Origin: Eonycteris spelaea
Lineage: Eukaryota; Chordata; Mammalia; Chiroptera; Pteropodidae
Assembly (NCBI GenBank): GCA_003508835.1
Contig: PUFA01000006.1
Span: 9,238,001 to 9,302,000 of the forward strand
DNA length: 64,000 nt
Reading direction: 5' to 3'
Under the pieces are notes generated by a model. It was not told where the DNA came from, did not search any database, and saw only the letters and a list, made by a program, of their open reading frames with translations. Position 1 is the stretch's first letter, and each line of letters begins with the position of its first letter. The translations under genes were made by a program, and so were the position numbers. Of this stretch, positions 35,700-48,605 are shown piece after piece.

Positions 35700-36725
35700 A
35701 GAGTTCCCTCTACCTAAGACTCTTCCAGATAATTTTCATGTTTGTTCCTTCACTTCTTTCGGGCCTCCACTAAATGTCACCTCCTCAGAGAAGCCTGCCC
35801 TGGTGACACTATCTAAAAGTAGCTCACAGTAAACTGCCAATTAATACATTCAAAAGGAATGATAAAATTATAAAATCACCATTTTGCAACCGTTGTAACT
35901 GATTCAGGCAAGAATCATCAATGGATACTAAAACAAATGGGTAACAGTTTGTTGAGAAACAGGACAATTCTAAAGGCTCAAAGTGTCTCCCTGCAAAATA
36001 CTTACTAATTATAAAAGAAAAAAAAATAGTGACTTTACAATGGAGAAAGCTGGCAAACACCACCTTAATTAAATCATCAGAGTTAATATCACCCATAATG
36101 GGAGAAAGATGCCTCGTGCACCTTCTAACATGATGCACTGAGAAGGACACGTTACTTCCCTGGTTTTCCTGTCTTAGCAGATAGGCCCAAATTGAGAGAT
36201 CACTTTACAAAATAACCGGCCTGTCCTCTTCAAAAATGTCAAGACAAAGAAAAGCTGAACAACTACTCTCGATTAAAGGAGATTAAAGAGACATGACAAC
36301 TCAATGGAACATATGATCCTGGGTTGGATCCTGGACCAGAAAAAGAAAAAAAAAAAAAAAGCTTTTATTTTTATAGTATAAAGGACATTCTTCGTATAGC
36401 TGTTAAAATTTTAATAAGGTCTGCAGCACAGACTATAGCATTAAGATAATTTCCTGATTTTGGTAATTGGACTGTGGTTGTGTGAAGAAAATGCCCTTGC
36501 TCTCAGAAAATACACACTGAGGTATTTAGGAAGCAAGGGGCATCGCCTCAATAACTTATCGTCAAATAGTTCTGAAAATAAATAAGAAAGTAAAGAACGA
36601 TGAAGCGAAGGGAATAAAATGTTAATAGGGGACCTGAGTGAAAAGTCTTTTGGCATTCTTTGTACTATTCTTGCAGCTTCCTGTACATGTGAAACCATTT
36701 CAAAATAAAATTTACCAAACGAAAA
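35700..36725 (+). mobile_element. L2 fragment followed by an L1M 3'UTR
   Basis: 35700-35820 is an L2 piece ('aatgtcacctcctcagagaa'). 35825-36725 is an old L1 3'UTR ('ggcaagaatcatcaatggat', 'gtgactttacaatggagaaa', 'taaaggagattaaagagaca', 'tttgtactattcttgcagct'), ending in 'atttcaaaataaaatttacc'. Confidence 0.7.
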
Positions 36726-36739
36726 GAAAATATAACAAG

Positions 36740-37090
36740 AATAGCTTACTGCCCTACTTTTCATCCCGTATTCTGCTTTACTTTCCTGTGCCCTTATCAC
36801 CACTGGGTATAGCATGGATTTTATTTAGCTTTCACAATAACCATGTGAAGTCGGTACCGCCAGGATTCCTTTCTATTACAATTCCGTCTGCCGGGAATGC
36901 TCTCTTCACCCAGGTATCTGCACGTTACTCCCGCCCTTCTTTCTGGTCTCCACTCTGCTGTTCCTGATCGCAGTCGCGATGCTACTTTCTTTCCCTCGCA
37001 GGGACTTGGTTTTGTTCGCTGCTGACCCTCATCTTCTTCAATGGCCCATGGCACGTCGTAGGTGTGCGATAACTACGTGTTGAATGAAAC
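36740..37090 (+). repeat. L2 LINE 3' end
   Basis: Decayed L2 sequence contains 'tccgtctgccgggaatgctc' and ends 'cgtcgtaggtgtgcgataac' then 'gtgttgaatgaaac'. Confidence 0.55.
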
Positions 37091-37174
37091 GCCTCCATTT
37101 TGGAGAAGAGACTTAGGAAAAATTGTTGGTTTCAAGTCCAGGCACAACGTTTCTCGCACTCCTACTAAGTACCG

Positions 37175-37715
37175 TGTTCTACTGACTCTGTTGTTCCAGG
37201 AAGCCCCCTAGCCTCTTTGTAGTCCCCTACCCTTGAGGGTGGGCCGGACCTGGTAACTCACTGCTGATGAGTAAAATGTGAAAATGGCGATGGGATGCCA
37301 CTGCCATGATGAAGTTAGTTACAAAGACACTGGCTTCCGTCTTGCTAGTGGACTCTTGCTGGCACTTTTTATCGCATTCTTGCTTGCCCGTTGTCAAGTT
37401 AGAAGATGCTCTGTGGGAAGACTCGTGTGCAAGGAACCAAGAGAGGTCTCCAGCCAACAGCCTGCAAGGAATCGAATCTCACCAACAAATCTCTGAATAT
37501 TCACTTTAAAAGTGGATCCTCCCCCATCGAGCCTACTGATGAGGCTACAGACTCTTGGATTGTAGCTCTGAGAAACACCTGAAGCAGAGGACCCAGCTAA
37601 GCCACGACCAAGTTCTTGCCCCACAGAAACTGTGAGGTCATAAATGGTGTTCGAAGTCATTACATTGCGGAGTAATTTGTTACACAGCAATAGATAATTA
37701 ATACTGCAATGCTCT
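37175..37715 (+). mobile_element. Old MLT1-class LTR, near full length
   Basis: Features run in order: 'tggcttccgtcttgctagtg', 'gtctccagccaacagcctgc', 'gaggacccagctaagccacg', 'cccacagaaactgtgaggtc' and 'gtaatttgttacacagcaat' followed by 'agataattaatac'. Short frames inside it (37278-37509 and others) are not genes. An L2 tail follows at 37740-37862. Confidence 0.8.
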
Positions 37716-38039
37716 GCATCTCTGTAGCTATGTTCTACTATCGTAGAAATATTTTGCATTATATTTATCTGTATCTTCCACTCTCCCACACTATAACCTC
37801 TTTGTGGGCACCATAAAGCACATTTCCCATTTCATAGTTAGAGCTCAATAAGTGACTTAGAAATTATCAAGGAGTACCTACCTCATTAGATATAAATTGT
37901 AGTTGAGTTCGTACATTGACCTATGAATTTGGTCACATCTCAGGACCCTGATAATGCTCTTGAATTTGCAAAGCTCAGGAGCAGAGCCTGAACTGTGGGC
38001 CCTTCACCAGGGCTCTGCCTCCTGTGGGACCCCATCTGG

Positions 38040-38640
38040 GCGGCCAGTGGGTCCTCTAGATGACAACTCTGTCTCAGCTTCTTTAACATAATAATTTTTG
38101 AAACTAGTGTTTCTAACACTAAGCCACACGAGAGAACAAAGCAACCTGCCCATTCTTTTATTCTAATTAATATACTTTTAAATCTCACAAGGAAAATCAT
38201 TTCTCCTCCTTTCTTTACACCAAACAAAGATTTAGCCATAAAATTTCGGCTTAGAGTAATCACATCCTGAATCGATGGCTTCTTTTTTGAATTAAGAGGA
38301 AAAAAAGATCCTTCTAACATGTTCATTTTAATTTTAAAAATGCTATTTTAAATGGTAGGGAGCCTTTTAATTCTCCACTCTGGGTTATAAAAAAATAATA
38401 GATAGGCAGAAATGTGTTATTAAAGCTATTTTTCTTGGCGTTCTGGTAATTTAATAAACTGCTGAAGCTAAGCCTTGAGACTTTATGATGCAGCAAGACA
38501 ACGACTCGCCTGTTGATTAATAGTTTCTGATCGTCCCCCAGCCGACCCCCCTGCTTCCTGGGATGATTCCTGAAGGACAATGGGTGATTTCTAAGGAATG
38601 AAGATTAGGAGAAACATTCTGTAAAAATGTCTTGTGCAAG
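38040..38640. promoter_or_regulatory. Repeat-free AT-rich island, candidate enhancer
   Basis: About 600 bp without repeat landmarks, rich in homeodomain-type cores (attaatta-like, ttaata, 'ctgttgattaatagtttc') and with sharp non-repetitive texture ('gatgcagcaagacaacgact'). Frames of 85 to 128 codons on the minus strand are A/T-driven chance frames. A distal regulatory element in the gene desert is the best guess; conservation could not be measured. Confidence 0.35.
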
Positions 38641-38814
38641 GAATTTTAATCTCCAGGAATACCCACACGCTCTTCTCTAAGGTGCGGGAGAACTGGTTGG
38701 GGTGAGTCTCAGAAGGTAACTCTTGAAGTGATCACCTCCATGTTTGACAACTTCAGAGCATTTCGCCAACCTTGAAAATTTTCATGTCAAGGTTGCTGGT
38801 GGGGTGTGGTGGGG

Positions 38815-39180
38815 AGGACTTCAACTATTCAGGCTGCCATAAACAACAGAAAGTTATTTCTCACAGTTCTGGAGGCCAGAAAGTTCAAGATCAAGGTGCC
38901 AGAAAGATAGGTTTTATTCTGAGTCCTCTCCTCTTGGCTTGTAGGTGGCTGCCAGCCCTCTATGCACTTACATGATCTCTTCTTTGCATGCATGTGAGAT
39001 CTCTGATGTCTCTTCTTATTAGGGCACTAATCCCATGATGGGGATCCCACCCTCATGACTTCATCTAATCTTAATTGCTTTCTAAAGGTCTCATCTCTAA
39101 ATACCATCACATTGCAGATTACAGCTTCAACATATGAATTTGGGGTGAAGGTGGACACAAACATTCAGTCCATGATGGAA
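38815..39180 (-). mobile_element. MLT1A-type solo LTR (ERVL-MaLR)
   Basis: Reverse order of the MLT1A landmarks: 'aacagaaagttatttctcac', 'gttctggaggccagaaagtt', 'caagatcaaggtgccagaaa', 'ggcactaatcccatgatggg', 'accatcacattgcagattac' and 'caacatatgaatttggggtg'. Confidence 0.9.
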
Positions 39181-39636
39181 TATCTGAGCTGTCAGGCCTT
39201 TGTTACATGGCTTCAAACCCACTCCTAGTGATCTTGAAATTCTGCAGACCATATTTCTACTTCACCTGCTGGCTTTCTGTTAGGCTCTGTCAATAAGGGG
39301 CACTAGAAGGGGACCCAAGGCTGGAGGAGAATGAAGGGACTTGCTCTTTCCTGTTTGGCTCCTGTTCTGGTCAGTACTACCCTAGCAATGCCAATATGTT
39401 CCAGTAGCAGCAATTGTACCCAGTTTGCCATTTTGCAAAACTTGTGGAAACAGCCTCCCCCTGTGCCTCTTGGAACATCAACACCAGTAAGTTGATGCCT
39501 CCTTCTTAAAGGCTGCTTCTTAAAGCCCTTCCTTCGAGCTCAAAGACAGATACCAACACCAGCCAAACAGTCTCTGTTCCCCAGATACGGTTGCCTGAGT
39601 TTCAGCCCCTCAAGACTTCTTGAGGATTAACTTCGG
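39181..39636. other. Intergenic, nothing recognised
   Basis: No repeat landmark and no coding frame of note were seen. Confidence 0.35.
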
Positions 39637-39755
39637 GTAGTGAATACACAATGCAATACACAGATGATGTTTTATTGAATCGCACACTTGAAACCTACAT
39701 AATTTTATTAACCAATATTAGCCCCAATGAATTTAATTTTTTAAAAAAGGATTCT
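39637..39755 (+). mobile_element. Very short L1 3' end
   Basis: Only the last 0.1 kb of an L1 of the same 3' type as 57270-57565: 'acacaatgcaatacacagat', 'cacacttgaaacctacataa', 'ttattaaccaatattagccc' and an A-rich tail. It is a severely 5'-truncated insertion. Confidence 0.8.
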
Positions 39756-40304
39756 AAATTTTAATAATTCTATCTTTTTCTCTTTGGATGGTAGCTTCTT
39801 TCTGCAATTGCCCTTGGAATTCTTGGAATCCTTTGCCTTTTCAGTGTTTTTGATATAGAGCTAACAATGATTTCTATTAAATTCTTTCTGTTAAAATAAC
39901 TGAAGCGGTTCTATCTTTTCCCTTAGAGTTCTAGTACTACGGAAAAGGGGGGAAATGCATCTTTGGTGCCAAATGGAAATCTCTGTCACACCAAGGAACA
40001 CATAAAAGAACTGAGGAAGTCCTCCTGAAGGAGGGAGCCTTGGAGGAGAACTTAGAACTGGAGGAGGAGTTTGAAGGCTATGAATTGATCTCTTTTCTCC
40101 AGATGACCTCCTCCTTTCCCTAGGGCTGCTTCCTTCTCAGTCTCCAGCCCCTGGCCCCCACTGCTTAGGATAGTGGCTTAACACTAGATAATTACTTAGA
40201 GGTCATACCTGTCTGAAATCTTAATAGTTATTAACCATATAAGGTCCAACAAAGTTTACTCACTCTGGCTGTTACTAGAAAGAAGCATGTGGGAATATCA
40301 AAAG

Positions 40305-40515
40305 TGAGAATATTGACTTTTTAAGTCACTTAACATATGACCTTAAATAAGATATTAATCACTCTGAACCCTAGTTTCTGTATATATAATAAATATATAT
40401 ATATATATCACATGTTATAACGAACATTACACTAGACAATAAAGGCGATGTACATGGTGCTATGTCTGTTTCATTGTAAGTGCTTAATGATTAGTAGTTA
40501 TTATTTTATTATTTC
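40305..40515 (+). repeat. MIR SINE with internal TA microsatellite
   Basis: 'aagtcacttaacatatgacc' and 'gtaagtgcttaatgattagt' frame an internal (TA)n stretch near 40381-40410. Confidence 0.6.
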
Positions 40516-40729
40516 TGGAACCCACAAAAGTATGTTACTCCTCAATTTTGTTGCTTAAATCACATACACACAGACTGTCATCAGTTTTAAGATTTGCAAA
40601 TAGAGTATCTTCTGAGGAAAGAGACTGGATAGTCACAACTTGAAAACACATCACATGAGGATTAGATGCAGAGACGGGAATGTTGCTAGAGCAGACATCA
40701 CTTATCTGACACTCTGAACTGGGGTGGGC

Positions 40730-40905
40730 GTCCTGCTATGTGCTCTCATGTGTCCCTTTAATAACCCCATCACCTTTCATTAACTGTGATTTAATGTCTT
40801 AAGCATTAAATGCATGTCTTAAAAGTGCCGACTTTGCCTGTCTTGCCCATTGCTGTATGCTTAAGAATGAATCTCAACGAATATGCGCTAAATGAATGGA
40901 GTAGA
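40730..40905 (+). repeat. L2-like 3' end
   Basis: It is decayed, and ends 'gaatatgcgctaaatgaatg' in the manner of L2 tails. Confidence 0.45.
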
Positions 40906-41279
40906 GAGGTGTTTGGAAGGAGCACAGGGAAGAGCTGGGAGTTTTAACCTCTTGTGAATCGGACAAGCACTCAGGATTCCTGTTCCCAGTATTCTCCAAG
41001 TATTTCTGGAATTCCGGAGAGGTGAGTGGAGTCAGGGAGTGCAACATGGTGGAAAAGCATTGGGTATTGGCTCCAATCTGCCCTTAACTAAGTTTCCTTT
41101 TAAAATTTTTTTAGGGAAAAAATTCATGAAGCTTCTGAGAATTCGATTCTCAGACATCCCAGGAAGGGGGCTTCAGTGTTGGGCTTTGGCTATGTCAGAA
41201 TACAGCTCAGTAGAAGTCAATAAGGATTTTTGACATCACCATGTGCTGGGCACCATGCTAGATGGTGCTCTACGTGCAA

Positions 41280-43000
41280 TTTCTTTTGAAAATAAATGCT
41301 TATTTTTATTAAAGTAATACACGTACATGCTTCAAAAGCCAAATAATGCTAAAAGGCTCATGAACAAGGCAGTGATCTCTGTACCACCATCCCTCCCAAA
41401 CCCTCCTTGCTTCTCATAGCTAAGTAAGTCCTTCGATTCTCTTGGCTTTTTATCCTAGGATTTACCTTCAGATTTCTAGATAATCATGGGAATTCCACCA
41501 TGTCTTTAATCATCTATTTTAGATATCACCTAGTGACTTCCTACCATGATAAATGAAGAATTTAGCTTTATTCACACCTGTCTTTTCACCTCCATTCTCC
41601 CACTATAGTTATAACACGATTTAGGTTAAATCTATATTTGGGATTTTTATTATTATGATCACATAACTATAGTTCACTGCTGAGTAAATAACAATTGTTT
41701 TATTCATGGGAAGCTAAATCTTCCCATCCCCACCAACCACTATAAAACAAGTCTCAATACAACTCTTGAATTTCCAACATGGTCAACACTGTCAGAATAA
41801 TTGGTGATTTTCTTTTTCTCCAGGCCCTCCCAGCATCCCACTGACACACCTCCTATTCGAGGTCTCCAACTTCCTGCTCCACCTGGACTGGTCTGTGTGG
41901 CTTCCCAGGTTCTGTTTCACAGTTCTGTTCTTGAGCTAAGAACTTCCTCTTTCATCCCCTCAGGAGCCTCCCTAACCTCCCTCCTGCTGAGTTTCCATTG
42001 GGTACCTTTTTCCTGGAGCCCACATCTTCGGTCTTGGTTTCCTCGTGTTCATGGAGTACATCCTCCCTTAGCTTGCTGACAAAGTTGCAAGGAGGTTACT
42101 TTTATGAGATTTTGAATATCTGAAAACTTCTTCGTTCTAACTTCACAGATACAAGTTTAGTTTTAGAATTCCAAGTTAAAAATCAATTTTACTCAAACCA
42201 ATGACGCCTTTGTCCCAGGATCTTCTAGGTTACCATGTTATTGATGAGAAATCTGATGCTGTTATGATCCTTGAATATTTGTATGTGAGTGGGTTTTTTT
42301 TTTTTATTTTTGGAAATTTTAAGAATCTTGCCTTTATCCCTGATAGTCTGAAATTTCACAGCAATATGCTTTGATGTAGATCTTTTTCATTCATTTTGTA
42401 GAGCACTGATCTGAACCATTCAAACCGGGAAATTTTCTTACGTTTTTCTGTTAATACTTCCTCCCCACTCTTTTCACTCTTCTGCCTAAAACTACTGTTA
42501 ACCAGATATTTGGCCTCTTGCACTGATCCTCTCATTTTCTTATCTTTTATCTCATAATCCATCCCATGTCTTTTTTGAATTCTCCTTTCCATGAGGTCTC
42601 TGATGTTAGCTTCCAACTTTTTCACTTAAAAAAAAAAAAGCAGCAATCACTGTTTTAATTTCAAAAGCACTTTCTTGTTCTGATTTTTTAAAATAAGCAT
42701 ATAACATGTGTCCTTATTTAAAAATGTACTATCTTCTCTTATCAACCTGAGAGTATTACGATCTGTCTCTCTTAGTTTCTTTTGCCTTTGTTTTAAGGGT
42801 TTTTGTTGTTGTTGTTGTCCTTGTTGGAGACTGGCCATTCTTATTAAGTTTTGGGTCCTAAAAAAGTTGATTGGAAGCTCTTTGTGAACAGGCATAATCA
42901 TAGGGTAATTTTCATTGGTACCTACAAGTGCCCTTGGGCAATTTAATTTCTTTGGCAGACGCTCCAAATTTCTGCCTCTTGGTTAAGGTCTAGATGCTGT
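41280..43000. other. AT-rich old repeat-like sequence, family not identified
   Basis: A long, T-rich block with 'gctttgatgtagatcttttt', 'cattcattttgtagagcact' and 'cctctcattttcttatcttt' resembles an ancient interspersed repeat that I cannot name with confidence. Frames on the minus strand (42356-42967) are rich in Lys and Gln because of composition. Confidence 0.35.
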
Positions 43001-43489
43001 CATTGGCTGTGTGTGTATTTCACTTAATCTTCACTTTCCATCTGGGCCCTCCTTTCCATAATCCTTATGCATGTTCTGCAAGTTTGCTCCAAAGAAAACG
43101 CCTCTGTCTCCTATAGAACAGCCCCATGGCTCCTGGATTTGTGGGGCTGAGAGAAGAGCTACCTCTCACATTAACTTCTCGACTGCATCTCTCTCCAGCC
43201 CCGCCTTCCACGGTGTCCAGCATCTGGCACCTCCAGTTCCTGAGAACTTCAGGGCTCTTCACGGGAAAATGGTTTGCTTCATGTTCATGTATCTCCTTCA
43301 GCCAACATTTCAATGTGATCTTCCCCTATTCTTCTAAGGCGTTTACCATTTCTCCATCATATTTCTGCCTTTGTATATAGTAGATGGGATTGTTGGTGGC
43401 CTCTCTTAGTTTCACTGAGAATGCAGTTTATATAGATCGTCTTGATCTCCTTATTATTTAAGAGTAAATTTCAAGAGTAAAAGGACAGC

Positions 43490-45399
43490 AACATCTTTAT
43501 TCCACTACCTTAAAACCAAGAATATATTAAGGAGACATTAAGTCTATAGTAAGCCTACATTATCTTTTAATCTTCACAAATATTAACATTACCGTTAGTG
43601 GAACTGAAGTTCAGAAAGGTTAAATTCTCTGACCAAGGTCAAGTTGGGAAGTGGTTAAGAACCCAGGTTTAGCCAAAGGCAAATCCGTGCCCTTTCTTTT
43701 CCTCTCTTTTGCCTCCAAATACTCTTGATATCAAGAGAGGGTGGTAAACTATGGCTCCATCTGGGTTAATACCTGGAGGTACACTTTGAAGATGCCCTTC
43801 TGGGAAAAAAAGGGACTCCTGCATGTGTGGAAACTTTTAAATAATTAGTATCTCTCAAAGTCCATGAAAAATCAAGACCATTTAATCAAGGATAACAATA
43901 AGAAACATGATACACTAAAGGTAAGGTCAACCTTGGAGAAAGGGTCTGAAGTACTGATGGGGAGTCTCAAACTTAGATCATGGAGAAGGTAAGTCCTAAG
44001 AGAACTTGGGAAAGAAAGTGGCTTCCAGGGGCCCAGGAAAAAAAAGAAAAGCAAAGCAAAGCCAATTATGTCAATGGTGCCACACTGTGAGGGCAAGAGA
44101 AATGCTCTTGTGGACACTCGACATAACTCAAACCCAAGACACTGGTGACTTCCCAACCCCAGCTTCTCACTGCTATCAGGATATGTCCTAATGTTCCCCA
44201 GACCAGGCTCCTACCTCAGCCAGGGTGGGGTTGAGCTTTCAAGTGACTAACAGGGTTGGGAACAGAGCAACTTAGAACTGGCAATGTTGGTCCATCTGTA
44301 TGTGCATAGCTCATTTTTTAGACCCCAAGGTAGGTCCTTACACTAACCCTCTGTTTAATTTTATCTTGTTAGAGTTTGCCAAAGGATGGCACATGGGTTT
44401 CATTTCACAGGCCAGCCCTGATCAGTGGTGGATGCCTGGGACGCCACAGGGAGAATGACACTGTGCATTAGGGTAACAACTGCTAAGTGATCCCTGCCGT
44501 GGGTATAGAATAGGAGAGTGAAGGTACGTGTGTGTCTTGAATTCGAGTCATGCCTCTTCCCAGATTTGTGTCCTTCATAAACGTGATCAGGATGCTTCAA
44601 TGTCCTTATTCAAGTCACTGAGAAAGGCTGATTGAGATAGAGCCAAGGGCAGTGCCATTAGGTGCAGTTTTGAGATTGACCTGGAGCTTGGACTTGATGT
44701 ACAACCACTGGATATAGTCTGTCACATTTAGGACTATTTTTGGAATTGATTTCCAGGCCACATTTTCCCATCTTCTGTCTAAGAGAGAGTTCCTCAGTAA
44801 AACCGCCACCTGGGTAGGACAGAGGAGGGTCCACTTCTTTCACGTCCATTCCTGAGATGCATAAACTGGGATGTCGAGAAGTAGGTGGTTCATAGAAGGG
44901 AAGAGATAAGCCCTCAAATTTATGATCAGGCCCCATATTTAGAGAGAAGCACTTCATGAAGTGGTTTCTCTTCATGTCTTCAGTAAATACTTAATCTCAT
45001 GGGGAAAACAAGCAGGACATAACAAAAATAACCAAACGGGCACACTCCGTTTGAGCAGCTCATACTTTTATCGTAAAATATAAACTTTCTAAACTTAAGT
45101 GTCTTACTTCTATTTTACCAACAATAACAACAAAAAAACAAAAATCACTCGTGTTAGTTAAATACAGATGCATAAGTGGTTGAGCAAGTTAGTATGAATC
45201 TGAGGGGTTTGGGGTGGGGGCATTGGGCTGTGCGTGTGAATGTTGGTCAGTTGCTGAGTCTGGTCTTGCTGTCTTCTGTCTGTGACTTGGTCAGACTCTT
45301 GGCTTTCCAAACTTCACACCAAGCTGTGGCAGAATCCAGAATTCCAGAGCCCTGAGCCCTCATCCAAGGGCTAAGGTAGGAGGAGGGAGAAGAGGAGAC
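43490..45399 (-). other. C1orf94: Probable C1orf94 3'UTR or downstream flank
   Basis: The sequence downstream of the stop codon has no coding features. The first bases after the stop are pyrimidine-rich on the minus strand. Apart from the hexamer inside the last codons (45407-45412), the next minus-strand AATAAA is at 43497-43502, about 1.9 kb away; ATTAAA variants occur near 44353 and 43876. The true 3' end cannot be decided from sequence alone. A decayed MIR lies at 43545-43680, and the rest appears single-copy. Confidence 0.35.
43545..43680 (-). repeat. MIR SINE fragment
   Basis: 'ggaactgaagttcagaaagg', 'ttaaattctctgaccaaggt' and 'gaacccaggtttagcc' are in minus MIR order. Confidence 0.65.
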
Positions 45400-45475
45400 C
45401 TAAAAATTTATTCCATTCCCGCTGGAGGAAAAATAGGGGCTGTTCATCAGGGGCCCACCAGACGTCGAGCCGAAC
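45400..45475 (-). CDS. C1orf94: C1orf94 last coding exon with stop codon
   Basis: The acceptor AG lies at 45476-45477 after a TTCATTCTCTTCC tract. One base completes an Arg codon with the preceding exon, then 24 codons follow and a TAG stop at 45400-45402. The peptide is FGSTSGGPLMNSPYFSSSG ending in NGINF, which matches the remembered human C-terminus. A canonical AATAAA hexamer lies on the minus strand at 45407-45412, overlapping the Gly-Ile-Asn codons just upstream of the stop. Confidence 0.93.
45407..45412 (-). promoter_or_regulatory. C1orf94: AATAAA poly(A) hexamer inside the C1orf94 coding end
   Basis: The canonical hexamer overlaps the last codons, five bases upstream of the TAG. A pyrimidine-rich tract follows on the minus strand (45365-45399). 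If used, cleavage would fall at or just past the stop and leave almost no 3'UTR. The hexamer could also be a coincidence of the Asn-Gly-Ile-Asn codons. Confidence 0.35.
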
Positions 45476-47179
45476 CTGGAAGAGAATGAAGATGGATGTC
45501 ATGATGGCATTCCTGATATTAGCAGAGATATTAGAAAAAGTTATATTTTAATTTTGTAGCTGTCAAAGTCTATGAAGATCATGACAGGCTTGGAGGCTAA
45601 AAGCTCCAGCATAAAAAAAAAAAAAGGTTTGGCTCTGGGTAAATAAAATATTAGAATCATACAACTGGAGGACAATAAGGAGCTTTTTCTGCTGCTTACT
45701 TAGGTCAGGAAGCCCCCGCCAGCCTGAAGGGATTATTCCCTGGGGCCTTACTCTCGCCAAGTCCAGGAACACAGACAAGCATGGAGCCTGTCTGGACTGA
45801 GCGCTTACCTGTGAGCCTGCGGCCACTCTACCTACCTTAGAGGACCAGGCATGCCCCTCAGGAAATTCCACAACATCAGAAACCCAGGGGCGTGTCTCAG
45901 CATGAGATCTGAGTCCGGGCAATCTCAGGGGTCCTCCTCTTATCCTCACCAAGCTAAGTCAGGCTCTTCTCTCAGTGCCAGCCTGAGAAGTAAGCGCTGA
46001 GACATCACTGAGCGCCTGGGACTTTGCTAGACCCTCAGGGAAGAAGGTCAAGCTCTGAGCCTTGATCTGAGCCTTGACCTCCAGGAGCAGAAATATGCAC
46101 ACTTCCACTTTTTCTCCCTCACACACTCCTATTCATACCTCGAAAGAGAGTTCAAAGACATCTCCTCCGTGAAGCCTTCCCTGACCTCTCCAGATGGAAT
46201 CATTTCCTCATACTTCTGGGATCCTACTGCAGTTTCGTCACCCATCTGCTAGTATACTTTGAATGAATGGAGCAGAGCTCGGTGCAAATTGCAGCAGAGC
46301 AAATGGCTAGATTTAGTCTAATCCAGGGATTTTTCCATCACTTTTCAACTGTGCAGATATGCATATTACAGATGTTCACATTCACGACACCCTCCCATTA
46401 ATTCATGAAATGAGAAAAGGGGACAGAGGAGGGAAGAAGCACTGGGAACAAACCATTACATTAATTTGTAATGCCTCAGCTGGTATCAGTATCTGTTGCT
46501 TGCTGAGTGTCTGTGAATAAGCTAGGCTTTGGGTTATGTGTGAGTCCCTTCTCACTAAAATAGATTTCATGAGAGCAGGGACATTATCTGGACTGTCCAC
46601 CGTTTTACACTCAGCATCCAGGCCAGGACCTGGCAAGAGGTAGGTGTGGGATAAGCAATTAATGCCAGCAGTAACCCCACCTCTTTTTCTCTCTTTCAAA
46701 AACTGTATTGGAATATAAATGATTGAAAATGATGTTACTATAGAGATACCCTGGATTCCACTCTGATTTATAAAGTAAAGGCCATAACCCATACGTCATA
46801 TTTAATAATTCCCAGTAACAAATTACTCAGAACACACCTTGTATCTGATTACCACAGCCATGTCTCTAAGCCCTTCAAGATGAGAACTTCTGATCGAATC
46901 AACTACCAAGGGAATGGTCTGGACAGGATGTACATAAGAGGGCCAAGAAGAGGGGTAATCCATGTGGACTAGAGTTATCAAAGAATGCTTCCAGGAGGAA
47001 GGAGGAGGGGCTTGACTGCCTCTTGAGCATGGTGACCTGTCCTGGTTTGTGTGGATGTTTCTATACTGGTATCTCCAGTGTAATTATTATTTGGGCCTTT
47101 TAACTCTTTTAAACATACTATTGTTTAGAAAATCAATTGTATGGCTATCTTACCATGATACGAATATATGCAGATTGAT

Positions 47180-48605
47180 TTGGTAGAGGGAAGGGCTACT
47201 ACCCTGCTCCTTCCTCTCCCACTCCATATATAGTCTCTTGACTCTCTCCTTTGCTCCTGACCCAGATGAAGCACTGACCCTCCTTGTCTCCTGGACTAAA
47301 CTCTCCTTGCCTGTCCAGAGCAGCCTCTCCTAGACCTCGTTCCATCTAGCACCACTGGTAACCCATCCCGCCCAATGCCACTGCGGCGCTCAGTGCTCCC
47401 TGCATTCCATCCTACAGTGCCCAGGCTCTCTGTTCATCACCCTGTGATCTCCTCCAGGAAAATAATTTCTTCACCTGGCTTCCTGAACTCTACACTCATA
47501 TTTGTTTCTCACACTTCATAATGTTCCTTCTAAGACCCTTTGCTGGTTCTTCCTCATCTCCCCGGACCTCTCTACATGCTAGAGATCCAGGGCTCAGTCC
47601 TTGGGCCTCCTCCCTTCTCTAGGTACACACACTCCCTGAGCAATCTCACTTCATCCCATGCCTTTAAATATCATCTATATGCTAATGACTCCCAGATTTA
47701 TATTACCAGCTCCAAACTCTGCCCTGAGCCCCAGACTTGTATGTCCATCTGCCTCTCAACAGCTCCATTCACGCGTCTAACAGGCATCTCGAATTTTATG
47801 TCTCCCAAACCAAAATTTTAATCAATAAATCTTTGCTGTAGTCTTCTTGACCTTGGTATTTTGGTATTGCCACTTATCCAGTCATTCAAGTCAAAAACCT
47901 CGGAACCATGCTTGATTCCTCTCTTTCTCATTCCACATCCAACCATCACCAAGTCCTGCCAATTCTGCCAAGACAATAAACACTCCAGATCCGTCAGTCG
48001 CCCTCTTTCCCATGGTCACTGCCTTAGTCCATGCCACAAGCGCCACCTGCTCAGAGAGCTATCAAGGCTCCTATCTTCCTCTCCTGCATCAGCTCTGACC
48101 CCGCAGTCCACTCTTCACACCTTAGCCAACATCATCTTCTCCAAATAGAAAATTAGAACATGTCCTCACCAGTTTGAAAGTCTTAATGGCTGTTAAAAAA
48201 AAAAAAAAAAAAAACAAAAAAAAGCCTCCGTACCGTGCCTACCAAGCCCTAGCTAGTCTGGCCCCGGCTACTCCTCTGATTTCAATTCCACCCACCCCTG
48301 TGCTCCAGTTACTTGTCCCATCTCGGGCCATTGCACTTTCTATTCTTTCTGCCCAGAGTGCTCATCGCCCACATATATGCCTGGTTCATTCTCTCACTTC
48401 ATTTAGATCTCAGCTCAAGAGACTTCCCTGCATTCCTGCCTCCTTTACCTCCAGCACCTGGCATGTATGTTGCTCATTTATTTCCTTATTGTATATTTCT
48501 CCTCTGCAATGAGAGAAGAAGAATTTTGTCTTGTTCACTTCAGTAACCAATGCCTAAAACAGTACTGAGCATATAGAAGGTGCTGGATAAATATTTTTTG
48601 AATCA
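47180..48605 (+). mobile_element. L2-class LINE, 1.4 kb, with an A-rich insertion
   Basis: Encoded remnants include a reverse-transcriptase-like [18 protein letters not shown] followed by [12 protein letters not shown] (the YADD box reads YAND) near 47600-47700. 3' landmarks follow: 'aaacctcggaaccatgcttg', 'agatctcagctcaagagact', 'ctccagcacctggcatgtat' and 'ggtgctggataaatattttt'. An A-run with one C lies at 48194-48224. Confidence 0.75.

Noticed and set aside
47540..47821. Reverse-transcriptase-like peptide ([13 protein letters not shown])
   Set aside because: It is part of the L2-class LINE at 47180-48605, not a host gene.
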